In this document: piece by piece, positions 30,339 to 38,540 of the stretch
Layout of the letters: every line of letters starts with the position of its first letter
Numbering within the stretch: the stretch's first letter is position 1
Translations under genes and position numbers: made by a program
Assembly: GCA_011523545.1 (NCBI GenBank)
Contig: WTGN01000100.1
Coordinates: forward strand, 18,744-82,743
Origin: Chloroflexota bacterium
GTDB lineage: Bacteria; Chloroflexota; Anaerolineae; Aggregatilineales; Phototrophicaceae
Direction of reading: 5' to 3'
Length of the DNA stretch: 64,000 nucleotides
The notes under the pieces: generated by a model
What the model saw: the letters and a program-made list of their open reading frames with translations, nothing else
The model's database searches: none
What the model was told of the DNA's origin: nothing

Positions 30339-31487
30339 ATGGATAGCGTCGCGCTATTGCGGCGGCTGGTGCAGATCCCGTCGCCGAACCCGCCGGGCGA
30401 CACGCGCGCCATCGCCGATTTCGTCGCCGAGCGGATGCGCGCCATCGGCTGTGCAGTGCGGCAGTTGGCGCCGGAAGCCAAGCCGGAAGCGCTGAACACC
30501 ATCGCCGAGATTGGCAGGGGCGAGCCGCGCATCATGCTGCATGCGCATATCGATACCGTGCCCATCGCCGCGACCGAAGCGGAAAAATGGAGCGTCGAGC
30601 CCTATGCCGGCGACATTCGTGATGGCGCGCTCTATGGCAAAGGCAGCATCGACGACAAGGCGCCGCTGGCATCCATGATGCTGGCGATGATGGACGCGGC
30701 GAAGCAAGAGGCGCTGGCCGGCACGCTCGTCCTGGTGGCGGCGGCCGAAGAAGAAGTCGGCGGTCAATTGGGCACCAAGTGGCTGGCTGATGCGGGCCAC
30801 CTGCCCGCTTGCGACTTCATCATCGTGGGCGAGCAGACGGGCAACAGGGTCGCCATCGCGCATAAGGGCGTCATGCGCGCGGCAGTCCGCACGTCGGGCG
30901 TATCGGTCCACGCGACCAACCCCGACCGCGGCGTCAACGCCATCGTGGCCATGTCCAAAGTCATCGCGGCGCTTGACGGCTATCATCGGGAGCTCTCTGA
31001 GCGCGTCCACCCGGTGGTCGGCAGGCCCACTTGCAATATCGGCGTGATCGAAGGCGGCAGCACCGCCAACGCTGTGCCCGATGCCTGCGCGATTTATCTG
31101 GACCGGCGCATGATCCCGCGTGAAGATCCGGAGGCGGTCAAAGCGGAACTGCGGGCGGTCATTGAATCGCTTGATCTGGGGCCGGCGGCGGCCGACATCG
31201 GCGAGTTCGTTTATTCGCCCTGGTTCGATTCCGCCGTCGATTCCGAATACGCAAGCGCCTTCATGGCTTGCGTCAGCGAGGTGATCGGGGACGACCCGGG
31301 GCCGGTCGGCTATTTGCCCGGCAGCGATGCCAAACATCTGATGGAGGTGGCGCGGGGCGATATGATCATCTTCGGGCCGGGCAGCTACGAAGTCGCCCAC
31401 GCCGCCGATGAGCATGTGACGCTGGCTGATTATCAGGCGACCACTGACATACTGCTCAAGTTCCTGCGCCGGACGCTGTATCACTAA
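30339..31487 (+). CDS. M20 family metallo-amidohydrolase (ArgE/DapE/carboxypeptidase-like)
   Basis: 382 residues. Metal site: H in MLHAHIDTVP, D in YGKGSIDDKAP, the catalytic EE in AAEEEVGGQLG, and a C-terminal H in SYEVAHAADEHV. The lid/dimerisation domain follows HKGVMRAAVRTSGVSVHA. The family hydrolyses N-acyl or N-carbamoyl amino acids and small peptides. The ATG directly follows the stop of the VOC gene. The neighbouring allantoinase-like gene suggests a carbamoyl substrate, but the sequence is not diagnostic. Confidence 0.87.
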   Translation: MDSVALLRRLVQIPSPNPPGDTRAIADFVAERMRAIGCAVRQLAPEAKPEALNTIAEIGRGEPRIMLHAHIDTVPIAATEAEKWSVEPYAGDIRDGALYGKGSIDDKAPLASMMLAMMDAAKQEALAGTLVLVAAAEEEVGGQLGTKWLADAGHLPACDFIIVGEQTGNRVAIAHKGVMRAAVRTSGVSVHATNPDRGVNAIVAMSKVIAALDGYHRELSERVHPVVGRPTCNIGVIEGGSTANAVPDACAIYLDRRMIPREDPEAVKAELRAVIESLDLGPAAADIGEFVYSPWFDSAVDSEYASAFMACVSEVIGDDPGPVGYLPGSDAKHLMEVARGDMIIFGPGSYEVAHAADEHVTLADYQATTDILLKFLRRTLYH

Positions 31488-31592
31488 ATGCTTCACCACA
31501 GCGGAAATGAGGCAACACAGAGGACTCAGAGGGTCAATTGAACTTCAGAAGTAGGTGCAAGTTAGTCACGCGACTCCAATAAAGAGGTCGGC

Positions 31593-31619
31593 TGTAGGGG
31601 CGAGCCGGTGGCTCGCCCA
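31593..31619. repeat. Interspersed TGTAGGGGCGAGCC repeat
   Basis: TGTAGGGGCGAGCCGGTGGCTCGCCCA with a perfect GGGCGAGCC/GGCTCGCCC stem, in the 276-base gap after the M20 gene. A partial promoter (TATACT near 31671) lies further right, before the gene at 31764. Confidence 0.75.
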
Positions 31620-31763
31620 CTAATGCCAATATTAGGCAAACAGTTCTTGCATCATTAGCTTAGGTATACTGAATCAACTGCTGAAGACTTGCGCCGATTA
31701 TAGACGGCGTAGTGGTCGGTCGAGCCACATCGCCACTACACCGTCATCAGAAAGGAAGGAAAC

Positions 31764-32213
31764 ATGAGCGAGTTTCGAGACATTCAAATCACTGACCTCA
31801 TTGAAGAAAGAACAAGCCGCAATTCTATGCGAGATCATCTTGTCGATTTCTATTTTCGCTTATCCGCAAGTCCTCCACACGAGTGGACTAATATATTCAC
31901 TGAGAAAATTCTTCGCAATAGAACTACTAGGCAAGCAATGTTGGAAGCTCGTGGAATGGATAAGTCCTCTCTCAAAGACAATACTGAGGTCTTGAGTTTG
32001 ACTTTGGGTATTGGGACAGTATTGGGAAGCGAACTTAAGTGGACGTCACGCGAGCGGCATATGGAAAAGCACTTCAAGATACTGCAAAAGTGTGTCAAGG
32101 AGGCCAACCAGCAGTATGCCGGGTTGGTTAGACAAAAGCAAAAACAACAGGAACGAGATCGACGAAATACCTCAAGTCTGAGAACCCGACTCTTCGGAAA
32201 AAAGAAGTGGTAA
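31764..32213 (+). CDS. Orphan hypothetical protein, lower GC
   Basis: 149 residues with no recognised domain. It is mainly helical, charged, and ends in a strongly basic tail (QKQKQQERDRRNTSSLRTRLFGKKKW). Base composition and codon use are clearly more AT-rich than the neighbours (CTTTGGGTATTGGGACAG, AAGTGGTAA). RBS AAAGGAAGG is present. It interrupts an otherwise continuous catabolic run and is likely to have been acquired horizontally. Confidence 0.6.
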   Translation: MSEFRDIQITDLIEERTSRNSMRDHLVDFYFRLSASPPHEWTNIFTEKILRNRTTRQAMLEARGMDKSSLKDNTEVLSLTLGIGTVLGSELKWTSRERHMEKHFKILQKCVKEANQQYAGLVRQKQKQQERDRRNTSSLRTRLFGKKKW

Positions 32214-32240
32214 ACACTCAGCATACACAAGGAATAGTTA

Positions 32241-33644
32241 ATGCACCTAGACACACTAATCACAAACGCGCGCGTGGCGCTGGAAACCGATGTCGCCGCG
32301 CTTGATGTCGGCATACGCGACGGACGCATCATCGCCTTGGTCGCCGACTCAGCCGATATCAGCGCCGGTGAGACGATCGACGCCGCCGGCAAGCTGCTGC
32401 TGCCCGGCGCCATCGATATTCATTTTCACTGCCGCGCGCCCGCTTATCCAGAGCGTGGCGACTTCGCCACTGAAACCCGAGCCGCGGCCGCCGGGGGCGT
32501 CACCACCGTTTTCGAGATGCCAATTTCCAAGCCCTGCTGCGCCACCGGCGATGTCTTCCGCATGCGCAAGGCTTTGGCCGAACGCGACGCTTATGTCAAT
32601 TTCGGGCTCTATGGCGCGCCCGGCTTGCTCGATCGAGCCATAATCGCCGACATGGTTGACGAAGGCGCGATCGGCTTCAAGATTTTTATGACGGCGGCGC
32701 CTAAGGGGCGCGATGACGAATTCGAAGGCTTGTGCCTGCCCCATGTGCCGGAGCTGTATCAGGCGCTGCGCCTAGTCGCCGAAACCGGCCTGGTCTGCGC
32801 CGTGCACGCGGAGAACAATCAATTGCTGGAATGGCATACGGCCGAGCTGATCGAGGCGAAGCGCAACGATGTGCCCGCCCATGGCGAATCCCGCCCGCCC
32901 CACGTCGAGGCCCTGGCCATCGCCACCCTGCTGACGCTGAATGAAAGCATCGGCGCCAACTTGCACATCGCCCATGTCAGCGGGGCGGAAGCGCTGGCGG
33001 TCATCCGCCGCTTCCAGGCGACCGGCTCGACAGTGAGCGCCGAAACCTGCCCGCATTATCTCCTCTTCACGGAAGCCGACCTGGAACGCTGTGGACCCTA
33101 CGCCAAGGTCAACCCGCCCTTGCGCGCGGAAGCCGACCAGGCGGCGCTCTGGGACGGGCTGCTCGACGGGGCGCTGATGGCGATCACCACCGATCACTCG
33201 CCCTTCACGGTGGCGGAGAAGGAGCGGGCGCGCGAGGACATCTGGGCGACGCCGCCGGGCGCGCCGGGCGTGGAAGAATTGTTGCCGGGCGTCATGCACG
33301 AAGCCCTGAGCGGGCGCATCAGCATCAACAAGGCGATGGACCTGGTCGCCACCAATGGCGCGAAGCGCTTCGGCGTCTATCCCGAGCGCGGTCATATCGG
33401 CGTTGGCGCGGCCGCCGATCTCGTTATCTATGACCCCGAGGCTTCAACGACCATCCAGCCCGACATGCTCTTCACCCAGGCGCGGGATTGCGACAAGCTC
33501 TATGAAGGCATGACCTTCAAGGGCAAGGTCGAGCGGACAATCGTCAACGGGGTGACCGTGTTCGAAGACGGCAACATCATCGGTTCAGCGGGCGATGGCC
33601 AGTTTGTACGCGCGGACAAAGCGCGCGTCACGCAGGTCTTCTAA
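32241..33644 (+). CDS. Allantoinase / dihydroorotase-type cyclic amidohydrolase
   Basis: 467 residues. Metal ligands: HFH in GAIDIHFHCRAPAYPERGDF, the carboxylated lysine in GAIGFKIFMTAAP, H in CAVHAENNQ, H in LHIAHVSGAEAL and D in MAITTDHSPF. The sequences SAETCPHYLLFTE and KVNPPLR are typical of allantoinases and type I dihydroorotases. No pyrimidine biosynthesis genes are near, so allantoin, a hydantoin or another cyclic ureide is more likely than dihydroorotate. Its partner could be the M20 enzyme. Confidence 0.85.
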   Translation: MHLDTLITNARVALETDVAALDVGIRDGRIIALVADSADISAGETIDAAGKLLLPGAIDIHFHCRAPAYPERGDFATETRAAAAGGVTTVFEMPISKPCCATGDVFRMRKALAERDAYVNFGLYGAPGLLDRAIIADMVDEGAIGFKIFMTAAPKGRDDEFEGLCLPHVPELYQALRLVAETGLVCAVHAENNQLLEWHTAELIEAKRNDVPAHGESRPPHVEALAIATLLTLNESIGANLHIAHVSGAEALAVIRRFQATGSTVSAETCPHYLLFTEADLERCGPYAKVNPPLRAEADQAALWDGLLDGALMAITTDHSPFTVAEKERAREDIWATPPGAPGVEELLPGVMHEALSGRISINKAMDLVATNGAKRFGVYPERGHIGVGAAADLVIYDPEASTTIQPDMLFTQARDCDKLYEGMTFKGKVERTIVNGVTVFEDGNIIGSAGDGQFVRADKARVTQVF

Positions 33645-33645
33645 T

Positions 33646-33777
33646 CTTATCGAATCGCTGTAGGGGCTTGCCTTGGCACGCCCGCCCGTCTTATTGAATC
33701 GCTGTAGGGGCTTGCCTTGGCACGCCCGCCCGTCTTATCGAATCGCTGTAGGGGCTTGCCTTGGCAAGCCCGCCCGT
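33646..33777. repeat. Three 44-bp tandem repeats of the TGTAGGGGCTTGCC element
   Basis: Units 33646-33689, 33690-33733 and 33734-33777, each CTTATCGAATCGC followed by TGTAGGGGCTTGCC..., nearly identical. The third unit has GGCAAGCC where the first two have GGCACGCC, restoring a perfect GGCTTGCC/GGCAAGCC stem. A tandem array of an element that is elsewhere single. Confidence 0.9.
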
Positions 33778-33800
33778 CAATCTAAAGATGGAGACATCCC

Positions 33801-35039
33801 ATGCCGGAAGCGCCAGCCTGGCGGTTCGAAAAAATCATCAAGCCGATGTTTGATATCCCGGCGCCGCATCGCGTCCTGGCCGGCGCGCGCCTGTTGACCT
33901 GCCGCGGCGATGAGATCATCGAAGACGGCTACGTCGAAATCAAGGACGGGGTAATCAAAGCGGTCGGCCCCATGAGCGCGCTGGACGCGGGCGAAGCTGC
34001 GGTCATGGATTGTCGCGGCAAGACGGTCATGCCGGGCTTGATTAACTCGCACGCCCATCTGGCTTGGGACGGCGTACACGATCTGGCCCGACAATCGCTG
34101 GACGACGCGCCCGAGATCAGCGCCTACAAATGCGCCGGCAATATGCTGAAGAGCCTGCGCGCCGGCATCACGCTGGTGCGCGACCTCGGCATGAACCGCA
34201 GCAACTTCTACGCCAAGCAAGCGGTCGAGCAGGGCATCTTCCCCGGCCCGCGCCTGTTGATCGTGGGCGAAGCGATCATCCAAACCGGCGGGCATACCTT
34301 CTGGGCCTGCCGCGAAGCCAGCGGGGCGGACGAGATGCGGCGGGCGGTGCGCGATCAGGTCAAGGGCGGCGCCGATCTCATCAAGATCATGGGCAGCCAC
34401 GACACGATTGAATTCACCGATGAAGAGCTGCATGCCGTGATTGATGAAAGTCATCGAATGGGTTTGACCATCACGGCGCACGCCACTTTTGACAGCGTCA
34501 TCCGGCGGGTCGCCGAGTTCGGCGTCGATGTCATTGAGCATGGCGGCGCGATGAGCGACGAGACGATTCAACTGCTGCTTGAAAAGAAGATCCCCATCGT
34601 GACGACATTTGCGCCCTTGGTCATGCAAGCGCAGGCTGATATCGCGCGCCAATACGATATCCCGGAATGGAAGATCGCCGAGCGGCAAGCGGCCGTCGAA
34701 AGCCGCGAACGCTTCGACGGGCTGGTGCGGGCGGCGCAGGCGGGCCTGACCATCGCCTTCGGCACCGATGCCGGCAGCCCGGTCGTCGGGCATGATGTGG
34801 TGGCGCCCGAGCTGAAGTTCATGGTCGAGCTGGGCATCAAGCGCGACAACTACGATGCCTTGCGCAGCGCCACCATTGTAGCGGCCCAAGTCAATAATCT
34901 GGGCGAAACGCTGGGCAGCCTGGAAGCGGGCAAGGCGGCCGATGTCATCGTGATCGATGGCGACCCGTTGGCCGATCTCAACGCGCTGAAGAACATCGAG
35001 GCGGTGTATGTCGCCGGCAAACAAATGACAGGAGCGTGA
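33801..35039 (+). CDS. Amidohydrolase (imidazolonepropionase / prolidase-like subfamily)
   Basis: 412 residues. The metal site reads H-x-H in MPGLINSHAHLAWDG, a lysine in GGADLIKIMGSHD, two histidines in ITAHATFDS and DVIEHGGAMSD, and the aspartate in AFGTDAGSP. This arrangement is that of the broad amidohydrolase group covering imidazolonepropionase-like enzymes and Xaa-Pro or Xaa-Arg dipeptidases. A clear RBS (GGAGA) precedes the ATG. It is followed after 3 bases by the lyase gene at 35043, so the two are co-expressed. Substrate unknown. Confidence 0.85.
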   Translation: MPEAPAWRFEKIIKPMFDIPAPHRVLAGARLLTCRGDEIIEDGYVEIKDGVIKAVGPMSALDAGEAAVMDCRGKTVMPGLINSHAHLAWDGVHDLARQSLDDAPEISAYKCAGNMLKSLRAGITLVRDLGMNRSNFYAKQAVEQGIFPGPRLLIVGEAIIQTGGHTFWACREASGADEMRRAVRDQVKGGADLIKIMGSHDTIEFTDEELHAVIDESHRMGLTITAHATFDSVIRRVAEFGVDVIEHGGAMSDETIQLLLEKKIPIVTTFAPLVMQAQADIARQYDIPEWKIAERQAAVESRERFDGLVRAAQAGLTIAFGTDAGSPVVGHDVVAPELKFMVELGIKRDNYDALRSATIVAAQVNNLGETLGSLEAGKAADVIVIDGDPLADLNALKNIEAVYVAGKQMTGA

Positions 35040-35042
35040 TAC

Positions 35043-35954
35043 GTGGGCAAGATTAGCGGCATATTCAATATCCTGGCGACGCCATTCAGCGCCGATTACG
35101 CGCTCGATTACGAGAGTTTGCGGCGGCTTGTGCGTTTCCAGATGGACATCGGCGCGCAGGGCTTGACCATCCTCGGCGTCATGGGCGAGGCGGCCAAACT
35201 CAGCGTGGAGGAACGGCGCGCGGTCATGGACACGGTGGTCGAGACGGTGAACGGCGCCATCCCCATCGTCGTGGGCACGAGCCACAGCCAGCTTTCCACC
35301 TGCATCGCGCTCAGCCAGGCCGCCTTCGCAGCCGGCGCTGACGGTGTCATGATCGCGCCGCCGCCAATGGAGGACAAGAGCGACCCGGCCATCGTCGCGC
35401 TATACAGCGACATCGCCGAGACGATCAGCGGGCCGATCGTGGTGCAGGATTTCCCGCCGGTCAACGATGTGATCATGTCGCCGGCTGTCCTGGCGCAGAT
35501 CGCCGACGCCATCCCCAACGCGCGCGCGCTCAAGCTGGAAGATCCGCCGCTGATGCAGAAGATTGACGCCATCCGCGAATGCACAGACAAGTTCGAGATC
35601 TTCGGCGGGCTGGGCGGTATGTTCCTGCTGGAAGAATTGGGGCGCGGCGCCTCCGGCACGATGACCGGCTTCGCCTTCACCGAGATCCTGGTGGCGGTCT
35701 ACGAAGCCTTCAAAGGCGGCCGCCGGCGAGAGGCGGAAACGATCTTCGACAAGTACCTGCCGCTGATTCGTTATGAAAATCAGCCGCTTATTAATCTGAC
35801 GATACGCAAGGTCATTCTCAAGCGCCGGGGCGCTATCGACAATGCGACGCCCAGAGAGCCTTATAACCCCATTGATGCCGGCAGCGAGCGAGAAATCGAC
35901 TGGCTGCTCAAGCGCGTGGGCATCGACGATCCAACGCGGAAAATCTGCCTGTAA
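35043..35954 (+). CDS. DapA/NanA family aldolase-lyase
   Basis: 303 residues of TIM barrel, class I aldolase. The Schiff-base lysine is in ARALKLEDPP, and GVMGEAAKLS replaces the usual GTTGE loop. The catalytic tyrosine region, normally YNxP, reads VQDFPPV, so the proton-shuttling tyrosine of dihydrodipicolinate synthase is missing. It is therefore probably not lysine biosynthesis but a lyase or dehydratase acting on a keto acid. The start is a GTG, coupled to the preceding amidohydrolase. Confidence 0.85.
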   Translation: MGKISGIFNILATPFSADYALDYESLRRLVRFQMDIGAQGLTILGVMGEAAKLSVEERRAVMDTVVETVNGAIPIVVGTSHSQLSTCIALSQAAFAAGADGVMIAPPPMEDKSDPAIVALYSDIAETISGPIVVQDFPPVNDVIMSPAVLAQIADAIPNARALKLEDPPLMQKIDAIRECTDKFEIFGGLGGMFLLEELGRGASGTMTGFAFTEILVAVYEAFKGGRRREAETIFDKYLPLIRYENQPLINLTIRKVILKRRGAIDNATPREPYNPIDAGSEREIDWLLKRVGIDDPTRKICL

Positions 35955-35998
35955 GGCTTGACCGGCAGTGGCACATTCTTGCGCGCTTTTTCTGCGCC

Positions 35999-36040
35999 AT
36001 CCCCCGACCGCCCTCGCCATCTCTATGGTCGGAAAGGGTG
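35999..36040. repeat. Divergent GC-rich repeat with CGCCATCTCTATGG core
   Basis: CCCCCGACCGCCCTCGCCATCTCTATGGTCGGAAAGGG, sharing CGCCATCTCTATGG with 26458-26519. A separate GC hairpin (CCGCC...GGCGG, about 36149-36171) follows. No gene is seen in 35955-36214. Confidence 0.55.
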
Positions 36041-36214
36041 CTTAGTTTGCGCGTAATCAGCATATCTCTTGCGTTTGCTTACCAGTTTATCGGCAAGGAT
36101 CCCGAGTACCGTCCATACAAGAAAGCTGCCCCGCACTGCAATGGGGATTCCGCCCCCCGTGAGGCGGGGGGACCAAGGGGGTAGACTGCTTTCAACAGGC
36201 AGAGGATGGCGCCT

Positions 36215-37432
36215 ATGTTTCAGTTGATATGTTTGACCTGTGGACGAACCTGCGGCGATTTGACCGTGGCCAACTGCCCGCATGATGGCGGTGTCCTGGA
36301 CTTGCGTTACGGGTCGGCCGACATTCCGCTTCAGCCGCAGCTGCCCGGCATCTGGCGTTACGCCGCCCGCCTGCCATTGACTGACCCGAAATGCATCGTC
36401 AGCCTGGGCGAAGGCGACACGCCATTGCTGCTCTCGTCGCGGCTGGGCCCCGCCAGCGGGACAGAGCGGCTCTATTTCAAGAACGAGGGGCTGAACCCGA
36501 CCGGCTCCTACAAGGATCGCATCGCCTCGGTCGGCATCACATACTTGCGGCAGCTGGAGCGGCGCGCCTGGGCCGCCACTTCATCGGGCAATGCCGGCGC
36601 CTCCCTGGCCGCTTATGGCGCGCGCGCGGCCGTCGACGGTTACCTCTTCACCCTGGAGCGGGCGCCGCGGGCAAAGATCGCGCAGATCATGTCCTATGGC
36701 CCGCAGGTGATGTCTGTCAAAGGCCTGGGTTATGACCCGGCCGCCGAGAAAGCGACCTGGGCGAATATTGAAGCGCTCTGCGACGCCAACGATTGGCTGA
36801 TGCTCATCACCGCGCGCAGCAACAGCCCGCACGCCATGGAGGGCGCCAAGACCATCGCCTATGAAATCTGCCAGCAGCTGCATGATGAAGCGCCCGATGT
36901 GGTTTATGTGCCGGTCGGCGGCGGCGGGCTCTTGAGTTCGATTTGGAAGGGCTTCAAAGAGTGGCGGCGGGCCGGGCATATCGAGCGCCTGCCGCGGATG
37001 GTCGCTGTGCAGCCAGTGGGCTGCGACCCGGTGACGCAAGCCTGGGAGGCGGGCCGTCAAGTCGAGCCATTGGAAGATTGCGCCAGCGCCGTCTCCGGCA
37101 TCATTCTGACATCGCCGCCCGATGGCGACCTTGTGCTGGGTGATCTGCGCGAGTCCGATGGCTGGGCGCTGTCGATCGCCGATGAGGTCACCTATGCGGC
37201 GCAAGCGGAACTGGCCAGCCAGGAGGGACTCTTCATCGAACCGGCGGCGGCAGTCGTCTGGGCCGCGATCAAGGCGGACCTGGCGAGCGGGCGCCTGCGC
37301 GGCGATGAAAAAATCGTCGGCCTTTTGACCGGCATCGGCTTCAAAGACAGCGCGGCGGTCCAAAGAATGAGCGATGACAAGCCCCTGCCGCGGATAGAAG
37401 CTAGCGAGATCCTTCATATCCAACCGCGCTGA
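36215..37432 (+). CDS. Threonine synthase-like PLP enzyme
   Basis: About 405 residues, fold-type II. A zinc-ribbon-like start (CLTCGRTCGDL...CPHDGG) precedes GEGDTPLLLSSRLG. The PLP lysine is in NPTGSYKDR, the substrate loop is SSGNAGASLAAYGARA and the phosphate-binding loop VGGGGLLSS. These match threonine synthase. In this catabolic setting a threonine dehydratase-like or ammonia-lyase activity is also possible. I prefer the ATG at 36215 because AGAGGA is 8 bases upstream; an ATG at 36206 is also open. Confidence 0.82.
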   Translation: MFQLICLTCGRTCGDLTVANCPHDGGVLDLRYGSADIPLQPQLPGIWRYAARLPLTDPKCIVSLGEGDTPLLLSSRLGPASGTERLYFKNEGLNPTGSYKDRIASVGITYLRQLERRAWAATSSGNAGASLAAYGARAAVDGYLFTLERAPRAKIAQIMSYGPQVMSVKGLGYDPAAEKATWANIEALCDANDWLMLITARSNSPHAMEGAKTIAYEICQQLHDEAPDVVYVPVGGGGLLSSIWKGFKEWRRAGHIERLPRMVAVQPVGCDPVTQAWEAGRQVEPLEDCASAVSGIILTSPPDGDLVLGDLRESDGWALSIADEVTYAAQAELASQEGLFIEPAAAVVWAAIKADLASGRLRGDEKIVGLLTGIGFKDSAAVQRMSDDKPLPRIEASEILHIQPR

Positions 37433-37443
37433 TTCCTGCGCGG

Positions 37444-38269
37444 CTGAGGCGCACTATTCACATTCGCGACTTTGAACTAGACGAATTGCGGCGGGCTGAC
37501 AAGCGGTCCGCCTGGCTGGAGATCGCGAGGCGGGCGGACGGCGACAGTTGGCGGCTGCCGCTTTTGACAGTGATCGGGGCCGACGCTGCTGGTCCTGGCT
37601 GGCGTACACGGTGATGAATTCGAGGGGATCGCCGCCATTCCCCAAATACAGCGCCTGATCAATCCGCGGGCATTGCGCGGTCGGCTGGTCATGGCGCCCA
37701 TCTGCAACATGCCCGCTTACGAAGCTGTGCGGCGCAGCAGCCCGATTGACGGCCTAAACCTGGCGCGCGTGTTCCCCGGCGATGATGCCGGCAGCATCAC
37801 GCGGCGGATTGCCTCGTGGCTGACCCGGAAACTGCTGCGCCACGCCGACTTTCTTATTAACTTGCATACCGGCGGCAACGCCTATGAATTGCCAACGCTG
37901 ACCGTCGCCGGCAGGGTGCGCGCCTTGTCCGACGGCGCATTCGATTGCGAGTTGCCCGACAATCACTTCGCCTCCTTTTATGGCGACCGGGTCCAGATGG
38001 GTCGCTGCGTCTGGCTGCGCGTCGCGGGCGTGAACATCCTCTTAACTGAGCGCAAGACGCCCCCGCTGGACCTCGCCCAACTGCGCCACATCGGCATCCA
38101 GCCGGAAAGGCAGCGCATGATCGTCGTCAAATCGGCGGTTGCCTGGCGCGCCGCTTACCTGCCCATCGCCGCCGCTGTCATCGAGATGGATACGGCCGGT
38201 TTGTGCAGCGCCAACCTGTCACGCTTTCCGTATCGCCATCTCAAGCGGCCGGTCTATCCGCTGGATTGA
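37444..38269 (+). pseudogene. Frameshifted chimera: aspartoacylase/succinylglutamate desuccinylase N-half fused to MlrC C-domain
   Basis: The first ~43 codons (frame starting near 37444, ending in SWRLPLLTVIG) look like the start of an M14 desuccinylase but run into another frame. The continuation begins at 37574 with GPTLLVLAGVHGDEFEG in a frame that has a stop at 37571, so one base appears lost near 37574. Zinc ligands H and E (VHGDEFEG) and H (LINLHTGG) are present. Straight after, at about 37893, the sequence changes to the C-terminal domain of MlrC/M81 peptidases (LTVAGRVRALSDGAF, VVKSAVAWRAAY, DTAGLCSANLSRFPY, RRPVYPLD-like end). No ATG fits the 5' frame. Deletion between two neighbouring genes would explain it; sequencing error could explain the frameshift but not the fusion. 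Confidence 0.7.
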
Positions 38270-38540
38270 GGCGCTCGCCCCAGCCGGAATCTCTGGCCTT
38301 AACCGCAAGCGTCGACTGTGGCGCGAGGACGATGCCATTACCGTTGGGGCCATCGCGAAAGTTTAGCGCGCGCGTCGTGGTCACGGTGCAGGCAGTTAGC
38401 GCAGGCGCGGCCGCCCGCCAGGTATAAGCCGGTCCCTTTGACGGCAATGCCGCCCCCGATACCTCTACTATACAAGTCCAATGGCAAGCCCGCTCCAACA
38501 TCGCGCCCTGCGCAATTGTCACGTCCGCAAATGACTGCTG

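Noticed and set aside
33646..33777. CRISPR-like array of three 44-bp units
   Set aside because: The units are contiguous with no unique spacers, so it is a simple tandem repeat.
33777..35285. 502-residue minus-strand frame
   Set aside because: Covers the amidohydrolase and the start of the DapA-like gene in antisense; composition and lack of motifs mark it as a shadow.
35043..35954. dapA for lysine biosynthesis
   Set aside because: The catalytic tyrosine motif is replaced and the context is catabolic, so the symbol is withheld.
36023..36283. Small minus-strand frame with one hydrophobic segment
   Set aside because: No RBS, overlaps the start of the threonine synthase-like gene and lies across GC-rich repeats; insufficient support for a gene.
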